A stretch of DNA of 64,000 bases, taken from contig VSJF01000003.1 in assembly GCA_009739215.1 (NCBI GenBank), forward strand, positions 1,240,001 through 1,304,000, written 5' to 3'. Numbering within the stretch: position 1 is the first letter of the stretch; every line of letters starts with the position of its first letter. The notes under the pieces are model-generated. The model was not told the DNA's origin and ran no database searches. It saw nothing but the letters and a program-made list of their open reading frames with translations. This stretch comes from Floccularia luteovirens (Eukaryota; Basidiomycota; Agaricomycetes; Agaricales; Squamanitaceae). Made by a program: the position numbers and the translations under genes. Shown one piece after another: positions 35,115 through 50,688 of this stretch.

Positions 35115-37369
35115 TTATGTCTTTTTGATAATCTTCTCCAATGCATCAAGGGAAAGAGCTGTGTCGTAATTGTAAAGCGGTGATTAGTATGTGAATATTC
35201 CTATGAAAGAGACACATACACTTTGGACGCTCCAGAGGAAGGCCGAGAGCTGGGAAAAAAATCGTCTATTTCATAGAACTCCGAGAAGTAATTGAATTTA
35301 CTCACCCCGTGCCCAAACAAGCTGAGTAAGAGCACCCAAGGCTAATGAAAGTTATCAGACCGAATAGCAAGTTTGCAACTTCATGGAGATAATTACCTCT
35401 TGATACACCGAAAATTACGGTGTAATACTAAATAATAAAGATATTACAATGGGGTCATGATAGTCAGATAACAGACTCACTTTGAACTCCGTTAAGCCGT
35501 AGTGGTATAGAACACACCCTAAAAAATTGATTACCAAAGTCAAATGTAAGGTCGGAAAACTAAATTTAATAAACTCATACCTGATGTAGCGTCGACATTA
35601 GGATATGGATTTTTGGTCTGAGAAAAGATTAAGCGTTAAGTATCAAAGGCTTGATGTCTTGAAAATACATGCCTTCCCATGCTCTTTTAATACGTCGGGC
35701 GCTACTTCAAATGTCTGTAACGAATTTATCAATAAAAAGGTCAATAGGAGACTCCAAGAAATGACCTTGTTAACGAGCTGAATTATTGGGCTATCCTTCA
35801 ATTCTGGGCGGCTTTGGCAGAATTCTTGCAGAGCGATGAAGCGGGGATCGGGATTTCTCAGTACTCCATGCCCGTAACTATGCTATTCTTAGTACCCAGA
35901 TCGATTTGAAGAGAAATAACAACACACCCAGGAACAACTTGACCACTTTTAAGCGTCTTCCAGAGATATTCCTTGATACGCTCATGGGTAATGTCGTTTC
36001 CGATCTCTTCTTGCATGGCCATCTGCCATCTTAATACTTCCTGATTTGCAAGACTAAAGGTCGTTTGTAAGCTGTCACAGCAATGCATGGCTAGTCAACT
36101 TACCCATGAAGAGGGCCAGCAAGCGCGAACAATGCCGCAGAATATGATATATATGGATCAGAAAGGGTTGAGCCAACCAAGTCTTGAGAAAGTGATGAGC
36201 AAGAATTAAGGATCGAATAAATTTATACATACGCGCTGTGTGTGCTGAAGCATTACCACCCTCGTGATCACCATGGAGAGCGATGTAGAGTCGCAAATAT
36301 TCAGTCAAACTTTCATTATCACCATATCCTAGCATATTGGTATAGTTTCCTGCAAGTGAAAATCTGAGAATTGTTGTAAAAGAATGTAAAACAACTCTTA
36401 CCAACAAGGTCCAAATCCTTGTTGATAGCAGGAAGAGGAGTTCCGGGCTTATACACATTTCGGTATATGCGCGCAGCAAGAGCTGGTAGTTGCGCCACAA
36501 GGTTAAGACAATCATCTAGGGTATGTGTCCAATACTCGGATTTTTTCATTCCCTTCTCATATGCCGCTTGGAAAGAGCTGTCGTGGTTCAAAGCGGCTAC
36601 ACCGATTCCCAACTGTGTCATAGGGTGCAGGGACCTCGGAAGGCTGATCTATTTCGTTAAACAATGGCCTAATACAATATGAGGAACTTACGAATCAATC
36701 AGCTTCTCAACAAATGTTGGAAGGTCCCCCTTCTCTGCCAGTTCCCTTGACAGTTGTTTGGATTGCTCGGGTGTCGGAACTTGGCCTGTCAGCAGTAGCC
36801 AAAACATGCTTTCAGGAAGTATTTCCTTTCCGCCCGGAGCAGGTGGAAGGACCTTCTGGCAATCCGGAATGGATAGACCATGAAAACGGATTCCCTATGG
36901 TCATGTGTTAAATAGAGTGTGCTGAGAATATGTTATAAACTGTCGCGTACTTCCAGCGGATCTAAAACCGAGGCATCCCACAACATAGCCTTCAACCCTC
37001 GCATGCCACCAATGATGTTTTCAACCTAATATCGCAAAACTATTAATAAATAACAAATATATGCCAAAGAGGTACTTACTTTCACATCACCTACTACGGT
37101 CTGGCTATGTTCCAGTTTCTTTTTATTATATTGTTCAGTACTGAATTGAGAAGCGAGAGTAGCTTAATACTTACCAACTTCTTCAGCTGTTCCTGCTTTG
37201 CAGGGATAACTTCTTGCAATGTTTCTTTCAGCAACTATAATAATTGGTAAATTTTGGCAAGATGTAGTCGGCAGTCATCATTGACCTTAAAGGAGGCAAT
37301 TCTCTTGCTGTAAGAAAGAGACCCAACACTGCGGGGAGTAACCCTAGATAAACTGCTACGAAGAAGCAT
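35115..37369 (-). CDS. CIT1: Mitochondrial citrate synthase
   Basis: Condenses acetyl-CoA and oxaloacetate to citrate in the TCA cycle. The presequence [20 protein letters not shown] is Arg/Ser-rich. The core includes [40 protein letters not shown] and [18 protein letters not shown]. The active-site histidines lie in [17 protein letters not shown], in [17 protein letters not shown] and in [12 protein letters not shown]. The catalytic aspartate lies in [13 protein letters not shown], where many relatives have DAHSG. It ends [19 protein letters not shown]; there is no peroxisomal tripeptide, so a mitochondrial form. The 3' third is split into six exons of 42, 37, 38, 31, 36 and 30 nt, and one intron uses a GC donor at 35672. 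Divergent from SEC66 across 197 bp. Confidence 0.97.
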
Positions 37370-37566
37370 ATTCAATTGGGGGGATCGACAACTGTGAGGT
37401 CACGGTATAACTGTACGGATGCTCCCGAAGCAGATTTTGACTGACTGAGCACGTGTCACGATCACACAGACAAAGCTTTTGCACAACACCTACAAATAGC
37501 CATTATTATACACTCGCCAGCACATTCAAATTGGGACACGTTGAACGTTTGAACCTTCAGTCCAGC
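37370..37566. promoter_or_regulatory. Divergent promoter of citrate synthase and SEC66, with CACGTG
   Basis: 197 bp between the two start codons. CACGTG lies at 37450-37455, about 80 bp from the citrate synthase start and 112 bp from that of SEC66. Confidence 0.4.
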
Positions 37567-38318
37567 ATGGCTTCCATCTTCGTTCCTGTGGCATATGTTT
37601 TCATTGTCTTTGGAGGACTTTTTTTGTTCAGTTACTTCTACCGCAAGCATAGATCAGGTATGTTTTGAGTAAAGAGGCGTGTGTAGTGAACTGACAACTG
37701 TTACGCGTATCGCAGGCCAAGGCTACGAGCCATACTTTCCTTCACATCCAGAACGTAATGCATACATTACACTCCTTCAAAAAACCGAACCACCAGCATC
37801 AGATCCATTATTAAAAGCTGCGCTCGTCAGACGCGCTATGGCAGACGTCCAACGAGTCCTTCGTATACGCGAAGACAAACCTGCTTTGCAAAATCTTCTC
37901 CAAAAGGGTTCTATAGGCGACGATCTATGGAATAGTTTGCTCGCCGCAGAAAAGGAACTCGAATTTGAAATCATGGAGGTTGTGACCGAGGCCAACTCGT
38001 TTGTAGAAGGTTGGGGTGCAGTTATCTTCACTACGGCTAATGAGATGCTTGCCAATGAGAAGATGCGGGCCGTCTGGGAGCACAGTGCTGAAATCAGAAC
38101 GGAACTTGGTAGGAGGCATCTTAACAGAATTGACTGAAAAGTCTTATATGCACTTAGAGTCAAAGTTTAATATAACCTCAAAAATTAAGACGGATACTGC
38201 TCCCGGATCACCACAACCACCCCATATCAAACATACCAACGGACTTGCTGTACCCTCAAAACCTGGACCTGAAAGCGTGACATCTAGTGACGGAGAAACG
38301 AGTTCAAAACCAGTTTAG
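37567..38318 (+). CDS. SEC66: SEC66/SEC71-type ER translocon subunit
   Basis: Subunit of the SEC62/63 complex for post-translational protein import into the ER. MASIFVPVAYVFIVFGGLFL and FSYFYRKHRS form an N-terminal membrane anchor. The cytosolic domain has GYEPYFPSHPERNAYITLLQ, DPLLKAALVRRAMADVQRVL, LLQKGSIGDDLWNSLLAAEK and FVEGWGAVIFTTANEML. Exons 37567-37657 and 37716-38108 are clear. Read straight on, the frame stops at 38137 (170 residues). If the 19 nt at 38109-38127 (GT...AG) are removed, it continues as ELTEKSYMHLESKFNITSKI to a stop at 38318. That gives 675 nt, 224 residues, nearer the yeast length. I annotate the longer version but the junction is unproven. Confidence 0.88.
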
Positions 38319-38619
38319 TACTCATAAACCGTCTCTCTTGAACATACTCACTAATGAAACAATTATCCAGAGTAAGAGAAACAAGAAGCGCAAGTAGTCT
38401 TGGTAACAAACTCTACTATTATACCATCATCGTGTCTGTATAGGATTCTAAACATAATTCCAATGTGTATTCCGCAAACACATAAAAATTCTCTTGTGAT
38501 GGAACGACATTGAATGAGAAGTACAATGATGAGAAAAAGTTAAAAGTTGAATATGACTATGAGATGCATCAACCATTACCTCAACCTCATTAAGTGGATG
38601 AGAAACTTGCATGAACTGA
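38319..38619. other. Convergent intergenic region between SEC66 and the USP7-like gene
   Basis: About 300 bp between facing stops, AT-rich, expected to hold both 3' UTRs. No other gene seen. Confidence 0.45.
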
Positions 38620-42878
<4,259 letters not shown>

Positions 42879-43819
42879 CGTGTCGTTCTAATTAGCAGGC
42901 AGGAAAGAAGTTAGTCAATAATATGTATGAGATGATTAAAAACCGAGTAAAGTAGCATACCATGTCAAGGCAAAGGCCCGTTGGACTGAAAGAAAGGATG
43001 GGTCTGATGATATATATAAAGAAGACAGAAAATGAAGTGGGAAATAGAGTCGAGTGTAGAAATGTTAGGTGACTTGGTGCGAAGGGCCTTGATACGGAGT
43101 GCCTTACAAAGTCAATAACTGTCTCTCTCCGCTCGGTATATCCCGTATTTTTTACGGCACAACCCGTCTCCGGCTCTCTTATATGTTCGGCCGCCAATTT
43201 TTTTACTATGATATACATGACCGTTCTTCATCCAACCCGAATATATGTATATGTTATATGTTATAGTACATACAACTCCACCATCGATGTCGATACCCAC
43301 TGCAACCACACGATCCTTAAATTGTCTGGACAGGGAGCACTCACTCCGTCAGCCTTTCGCTGTTCTACTGTCTTGTAATGAGTCAAAATCGTGTAATATC
43401 GAGCAGTAGGAATTGGTTGCTTCCCCGGTTTCGTTTTGAGACTGGGTCAAGTTGGTTGAAAGACCTCCACATTCCTATTGCAGGTGCTATGTAACTCGCT
43501 CGAAGTGCATGTAAACTCTCCACATGTTCTTCACGTTTCTTTAGCAAACAATAAATTTATTCTATTAGCTACAACGTCTACTTGTGAAATAAAACGCATT
43601 GCACTTCGGTACCCTAATCTTCAGCAACATGCTGCTTTGTTGTGAAACAAACCCAAACTGGCATGACCTGCCCCCCTGCCGTTTCGCCTCATGTCGACAG
43701 TATTACTTACTGTCATTACTATACTTCTTATTGAACCCACCTTACTTCATTTCTAACTTGTACTTGCAAGTTTTGGAGTATTATTCTCCGTCTCTTTTTC
43801 GGTGTACCTTAGCCTCTGG
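42879..43819. other. 941-bp gene-free region between the USP7-like and giant disordered-protein genes
   Basis: Divergent upstream region of two long genes. The open frames seen on both strands (for example 42892-43218 and 43599-43823) are short, hydrophobic and lack recognisable sequence. TATATATA at 43010-43017 could serve the minus-strand gene. No tRNA, repeat or transposon seen. Confidence 0.45.
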
Positions 43820-46800
43820 ATGAAAAGCTTTTTCCTGCGTTCACATGACAGGCAGCCTGGTCCCTCCAGATCCACCGCGAAGGATCCATACTCTGTGTGG
43901 GAGCCACCCTCTAAGCCTGAATCTGATCGACCACGCCACAATCCTGCTACTACCCAGCCTGACTATGTTCCGTCCTCCGAGATATATTCACGGAAACAGG
44001 GTGAGAGACGAAGTGGCAGTAGAGCACCGACGTTCAGAGAGACGAGGCACAGGATGAATGGACGCGAAACTCCAATGGACAGATATGTATCGGGTCCGGA
44101 GTCTGACAGACCATTACACATTTCAAGCCGACACACCCCACGGACTCAGCCCGACAAGGACGTCAGAGAATTTGAGCGGACCCAAAGCCACTACCCGACA
44201 ATAGTCAACGCTGAGGCAGCCTCACACTTCCCACCGACTACATCTACCCTACCCATACGTCTTGGTACAACAGAAAAATACTCCTCTGACGACAGACCCT
44301 CTGATTATCGTAAAGTTCGTTTACGCGGAGAACAAACCCCTTTACACATTCCGACTCAGGTCCCTGAGTTATGGCAGTATCATCAGGCTCTTTCTACCGA
44401 GCCTGGTGCAAGAGAGACGGACAGAACATACAAATACCGGGACGAGGGAAAGGGTGTGCTACGATCTACGGATCGAGATTTATATGGTACAAGAGAAGCT
44501 ACTAAGGCGCAAGGTAGGGGTAACGAGAAAGAGAGGGAAAATGAAAGGGGTATGTTAGCTGGCGAGTTGAGAGGAGCAGATTGGGACAGGCAGTTGGAGA
44601 AAGAGAGGGTACGAGAACGACCAAAGGAAGCTGAGGTACATTGGGAGAAAGACAGAGAGAAGGATCTGGGGAGAGGCAAGGACAGAGAAAGGTATCGTGA
44701 AAGAGAGAAGGAAAAGGACAGGCTGCGACGCAAAGAGCAGGAACGAGAACGAAATAAGGAAGATGAAAGAGCGAGGGAGAGGGAGAAGGAAAGGGAAAGG
44801 AGGGAGCGGGAGAAGGAAAGAGAGAGAGGAAGGGAAAGAGAGAACGAGAGAGAGAAAGAGAGGGAGAGGGAAAGAGAGAGGGAGAAAGATAGACAAGGAG
44901 AAAGGTACAAAGCTAAGGTGTCGGAAATGGAGAGAACAAGACTCAAGGAACGAGATAGTGACAGAGAACGGGGAAGAAACAAGGATAAGGACAAAGACAG
45001 AACTAGAGATAGAGGCGGTGACAGGGACGGCGACACCCAGCGCGATCGAGACAGACCCGATATACTCGAAAGAGAGAGAGAGAGGGATATTATTATTAGA
45101 GGGAGAGAGGATCGTGAAGACACAGCTCGGGATAAAGAAAAAGCAAGATACCTCGATAGAGATCGGGACAAAGGAGAAAAGCAAACTCGCAGAAATGTAG
45201 AGAGGAAAGAAGAAGCGCAACTTCATAACAAGCTAGAAGGCTTCGACAGGCGTAAGAACGTAACTATACCAGCACAGTGGTCAGACCGCGACAAATTGCG
45301 TAGTTTCACAAATGTTGCCTCGGCGGTTGACAAAGATCGAGACAAGGCGACTACAAGAGACACCTACGTGGAGAAGGACCGACGAAGAGATCCCGACAAT
45401 GAGGTCCGCACTCCTCAGGACCATGCAGTCAACCAGGGATATGCCGCTAGACTCTTACCAGAAGAGGTAGCGGATTATCGAGACGACGTCCTCCCGAAAC
45501 AGCCTCCTCCAACGCAAAATACATACAAGCAATATCGGAATAATGAGCTTCTCCATAGCCTGGTGCCTTTCCGCCATCTGTTTCTTGTTTTTGAGTTCAT
45601 TTTTCACACATGTTGGTGATTTTTCAGGTACCTCCCCTTCACAATGAATCAATCAAAGATAACAATTTGACTGTTTCCATACCCCCAGTTCCATCGACAA
45701 ACCCACCCACTCACGTAGCTACTGGTGCACATGATTATCACGAACCGCACACTCCCTACATAACTAGAAATGTACCCGTATCCTATCCAAGAGATAGCAA
45801 ATACCAGAGAACCTATGACGACAAACCTGGCAACCAGGTTTCTGTAACCCCGTTCCCTAGTAATATGAATAGTGATACGGAAGCCATGACTCGGAGGGAA
45901 AACGTATGTTCAGGTCTTTTCTTGTTTTGGAAAACTTAAAATATCACTGATTAGGCTCGAACACTGGCCTTCTCTGGTGAGACGGTCACAGAGGGGAATC
46001 TAAATATATCTGCGAAAAAAATGAAGGATGTGAGTCTCACAAGTTATAACAGCAAATTACATCTCATCGCCGACCAACATTCCAGTCATCAGGCAACGCA
46101 TCTTTACAAACACCTCATCCAAATATACCACATAACTTTGAGAGACAGAGAAAAATAAGTTTACCCTCCCAACCTGTAAGTTACTCTGTACTTCTGACGT
46201 GAACATTCTTGAAATACCTTTCATTTCCTCTCTATTGTAGTCTCATCCAGCCTCCCAGCGGCCTAGTCATGTTGGTGTGTCGAGCAGTCAGGGGATTTAC
46301 CAGGACGTGAATACGAAACCTCCAACTCACCAAATACCGAGTCTATCTTCGCGGCATCGTCCTGACCAACATAAGGAACCGATTGGTACGTGTCCCAGTT
46401 GCGATGCTTGTCTCTAAATTAACTGTACGTTAGCTCCTGATCCAACCCATGAATTACCCCAAGATCAAAAATTCCAACCAAAACCTCCAAGCCCTCTTAA
46501 CAACCAAGAACGCGTCTTAGATGCAACTCACAGACTTGTAATGATCCCGGGTTCCACCAAACCCAATACTAATCCAGAAACACAAGAAACTACTAATTCA
46601 CCGCACTACCGCACCAATTCTCAACACCAAGAGATCTCTAATACTAATGAAACCCTGCCCCACCAAACCCGGTTTCCAGAACGTCTGGCTATAGTAGAAT
46701 CTGCACCTGGGGACCTGGTCTATTCCGAAACCCGCCTCCCCGAGTTGCGAACACTGAAATCGCCAGATAACCTTTTGGTTTCTTCAATCAACTCTGCAGA

Positions 46801-49800
46801 ACCTCATCATCTCCGACACTCCGAGCGTCAGGAATATCCTACACAAAAGACACATCGAGAATCCCGTCAATTTTGGATATCTCGTGATCCAGATATAAAA
46901 GCCAGGACATCAAAGGACGGGACCTATTACCCCACGAGGAACACAGATGTTGGAACACCCCAGGATGAGGAAATAATACAACACACTGCAACAAAAGTTC
47001 CAGTAATACAATCACTTCCACCACTTCAACGCGATAATAACGGGAAGAGCGAACGTTTGCGAGTCGAATCATCAGAACACCCAAGGGGTGTAGTAGACAC
47101 ACAGGCAGACATAGCTCGAACACCGATTCTGCGGCATACCATCAAATCATTTTTTCCTAGTGATGATAAGAAGGGTGTGGAAATATTTCCTTCCACAGAC
47201 ATCCCCGAGAACATAATTATCAAGTCTCCTGGTCCTCAAGTCCGATCGACAATCCTTCATGAGCTCCGCCCAAGCGTGGCTGCACGTAATCCAGACATGC
47301 AGAACATACCACTCGAGGACTCCCATCCCCCATATTCTAAGCACTCATTGACCCCTCTGGAAACCAAATTTCAGCCCAAAAGATCGGATGAGAGTTCTGT
47401 CAAGCCCATACCCCACCCAAACCAGAATGACCCTAGAAGTGCGGTCGCAGCAGTCAACGATTCCAGAGATTCTTTACCTGGAAATGTTGAAGGACATATG
47501 CACAAACCCGATATGCCAATGTCTCCCAACTTTTCGACCCAGCGGCCACCCGTAGTTACCACCACCAAGAAAGATCTGGAAATGCCGTATGGCCTCCCAA
47601 CTCTTGCATCAATTACAACTACAACAGCCCCGAAACATTTACCCTATGTCCATCAGCCTGAAATGCCTGAGCATACATTGACGGAACAACGGAATGAAGC
47701 ACGTAAACCGCAGGGATTCGAGGGTCAGCTAGAAAATTCTGTAAAGAATTCCGGTGTGTCTCAGACTGGTAACTTCGCATGTAGCGTAGCGTTTGGGAAC
47801 GCGCAACGTTCTATAGACAAACAAGGCTAGTGATGTTCTACAAAAAAACTCGCTTCGTTTACTGATATATTACATGCACAGACTCAACTGAGGTGCCTTC
47901 GAACAACTCAAAGAATAAGCTAGTAGCAGTAGACCTACCAGGATTAAGCACTACCCAAACTGAACCAAAAAGATCTGGGCGGGATATTCCTGTTGTCGGA
48001 AACCAACAACTTGACGCAGCACAAGGGGGCATAACGGCTACCCCTGGTAGGTCTGACGTGAAGCCAAAAGCTACTGGTTCAATCTATTACTCAATGAGTA
48101 ACCCGAAAAATGCAAGTTCGGACCCTCAGTCAATGAAGGATAACCCGGAATATGTCAAACCCGTATCAGAAACTCCTACTGCATCACAAAAGCTGCCAAT
48201 AACAGAGGTAGACGAAGCAGATGGGCGGGCTCCTGTCAACCCAACGAGATCGAAGCTGCTGAATGTACATATCGATAATAGCGTTGTCGCGGACAGGTCG
48301 AACAACATCAATACGCAACAAGACCTTCCGAAAATGATACCCAATCATTATGATGCCCTCAAATCTTCAACAAGCGCAGGACACGCTCATACGAACCGGT
48401 TTCAGCACGGGTCACATGTATACCAAGAACGTCAGAGAACAAACTCAAACTCAAAGGAAAGTACTGTAAACATATCAGTACAAAATAAACCCTTCCCAGC
48501 CCACGGACCTACAATTCATCAGACTGCGCCGATTCCTAAAAAATCAGCTACATATCCAGTCCCATCCACTGTAACTTCTGTTCGGGAACACAGAATAGAA
48601 AGTGATGTACCTGAATCTCAACAACCAGCTTCTGTATCTCGACCCGCGATTAATCATCCAAAACTACTGGAAATCCTATCTTCTCCTGTCATTACAAAAC
48701 CGACTATTCTCTTCTCGAAGCCGCTACAAATAGATAATTTAACTTCTGGGATTCCGGACTCACAAATAGATGGGACGAAATACACACCTGCTATTCAAAG
48801 TAGTCCCTCAACATCTACACCCAAGTTACATTCTACTCCCCAGTCAAGACAGGCCCCTGTTTTTCTTGATCGGGATTCACCTAATGCGCAACGCAGGGAG
48901 TATTTCGACACTCGGAATTCGCCCTCTCGTAGACAAACTTATGATGTGTCGCCGAAGGATTCATTTACTCCAACATCTGCCAAAAAGGACACAGGCACAC
49001 CTCCAGGAAATGTTCCAAAACAGGTGAATCCCCCTACGATGACTACCAATTCTACATCCGTCCTTGTCTCAGAAATAATATCACATCCTTCACGACCTAA
49101 CGACACTGCTGCACATTCTACTGGATACCCTGCATCTCATTATGCCACATACCCCGGACGACCCTCTCCTAGTGCACCACGCATGGACCCTGGTACCGAC
49201 CCCCGTGAGCCGGTACAATATACCAATTCGCGACAACGAGAAACGGACAGTGGGGGCTCAGCTTTAAGAAGTCATACCCACCAAAGATCAAATACAGAGC
49301 GCTTAACCATTGATCATATCTCAGGAAATACATCACAGAAGACCAAAGCTGTGAATTCATCCCAGAAACGTGATTTGGCTGAGACTACGAATCATCCTCC
49401 ACCAACTCAGAAGTCCGGTCCAAAACATTCAAGCCGTCACTATCACTCCACATCTCTGCCTCCAACCCTCTCGTCAACCAATCCATACATTCATACAGTA
49501 AGCACGAAGGTAGAAGCCGTTACATCACACGGTCACCCCATTACACAACCACAGCCCATTCCTTCACAGACCATGACGGATGTGCAACCACTAGATCCTT
49601 CGCACCGGTTAGATTCCATGCGTCGCAACGATTCCGATGACTCGATTGTCATGGCTCGACAAACACATCCACCTCCTAGCATGAATCCTCCATCTCATGT
49701 CTCGGTTAACTCCACAACGCCATCAGCATCTTCTCAGGAGCAGCGCAAGAAAGGTGGGATATTTGATATTTTCAAACCAAAGGTGTCGCAAACAATTGTC

Positions 49801-50422
49801 ACATCCCAATATGAAATCTGGAAACCACCTACAGTTCCAACGGTAACAGACGACCGTGACTCACGGAACAAATCAGAGCCTACAGCGACTACGACGTCTA
49901 TCGTCAAGCCTGATCATGTATCATCCAGAGCAAATGCTCCCCCCCCTATCTCTGTACCCATTCCGATCTCAGTGCAGCCTGTACAGAAAAGTCCAAATTC
50001 GAAGGTGTTCACACCCTTCCGGTATCTGACATCAAAGCGACATCGCACTATGTCTGCAGCTTCTGTCGAGGCTCAGGATGGAACAGCGGTCGGTCGCCAT
50101 TTCAGTTTAATACAGAACAGATTTTCTAATAGAATCTTAGGCTAATACAGTCGTCGGTTCTCCGACAGCGTCATTGCACAGTCAAGCTCCGATAGCCCCA
50201 CCACCTTTGCGAGATCCCCAGCTTGCTACTAAAGAATGGAGAAATCGGGAGGAGGCAGAAGTGTATGCACGCTCGAAAGGGAAACAGCGAAGACGGCGAC
50301 CTGGCGTGGTATTTGACGTTGCTGAAGATCCCACAGAAGAACAGAAGCGCTCGCGGCCTGCACGAACTTCGAAAGCAAGGAGTTCTAGCAAACATAAGGA
50401 TGGCATTCCGGTTGATCGCTGA
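43820..50422 (+). CDS. Giant (~2,050-residue) intrinsically disordered protein with Arg/Glu/Asp/Lys tract
   Basis: Not recognised. My model has eight exons: 43820-45562, 45628-45903, 45955-46029, 46086-46175, 46241-46385, 46434-47768, 47882-50092 and 50151-50422. Their sum is 6,147 nt, divisible by three, 2,048 residues. It starts MKSFFLRSHDRQPGPSRSTA. Residues of roughly 250-480 form a dense charged tract of RE, RD, KE and DR dipeptides (for example EREKEREREREREKDRQGER), like single-alpha-helix or RNA-processing protein regions. The rest is a Pro/Ser/Thr/His/Asn-rich disordered chain without folded domains. Two short blocks stand out: KKGGIFDIFKPKVSQTIVTS followed by QYEIWKPPTVP, and the C-terminal ATKEWRNREEAEVYARSKGK and QRRRRPGVVFDVAEDPTEEQ. 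No membrane segment. A nuclear, cytoskeletal or polarity scaffold is possible but not shown. The junction at 47768/47882 is the weakest. Confidence 0.75.
44640..45180 (+). repeat. Purine-rich (GA-rich) coding low-complexity tract
   Basis: About 540 bp with the + strand almost only A and G, built from irregular repeats of GAGAGRGAR type that encode the Arg/Glu tract. The opposite strand stays open in two frames (44383-45171 and 44555-45226) purely because of this bias. Confidence 0.8.
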
Positions 50423-50688
50423 TTGTCTCTGAAACGAAGTATCATTATGTCGGCCCTTACATGATATATATTGCTATCGCTGCCCTGTAATTTATTTAGC
50501 ATTATTATGAAATACCAGCACGCAGTTAGAGTTTTGTAAGCTCATTTCACTTTAGATGGTAATCATATCATAAGTAGCTGCAAGCCACTAGTGCACGACC
50601 GTCACACATGTGATTTGTCGTGATTGTGACATGAAATGAATGTCGCGTCCGAGTCAAGCTCGTATCATCTGGCCTCCATACAACGGTC

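Noticed and set aside
36960..37000. Possible pseudogene or frameshift in citrate synthase because of its many short open segments.
   Set aside because: All segments join by consensus splice sites into one intact citrate synthase, so it is a multi-exon gene and not a broken one.
42892..43309. Possible small minus-strand gene before the USP7-like start.
   Set aside because: The peptides are short, hydrophobic and unrelated to known proteins; promoter or 5' UTR is a simpler reading.
44383..45226. Antisense open frames of 262 and 223 codons rich in Ser-Leu.
   Set aside because: They are mirror images of the purine-rich Arg/Glu tract of the sense gene; stop codons are absent because of base bias, and the peptides are pure low complexity.
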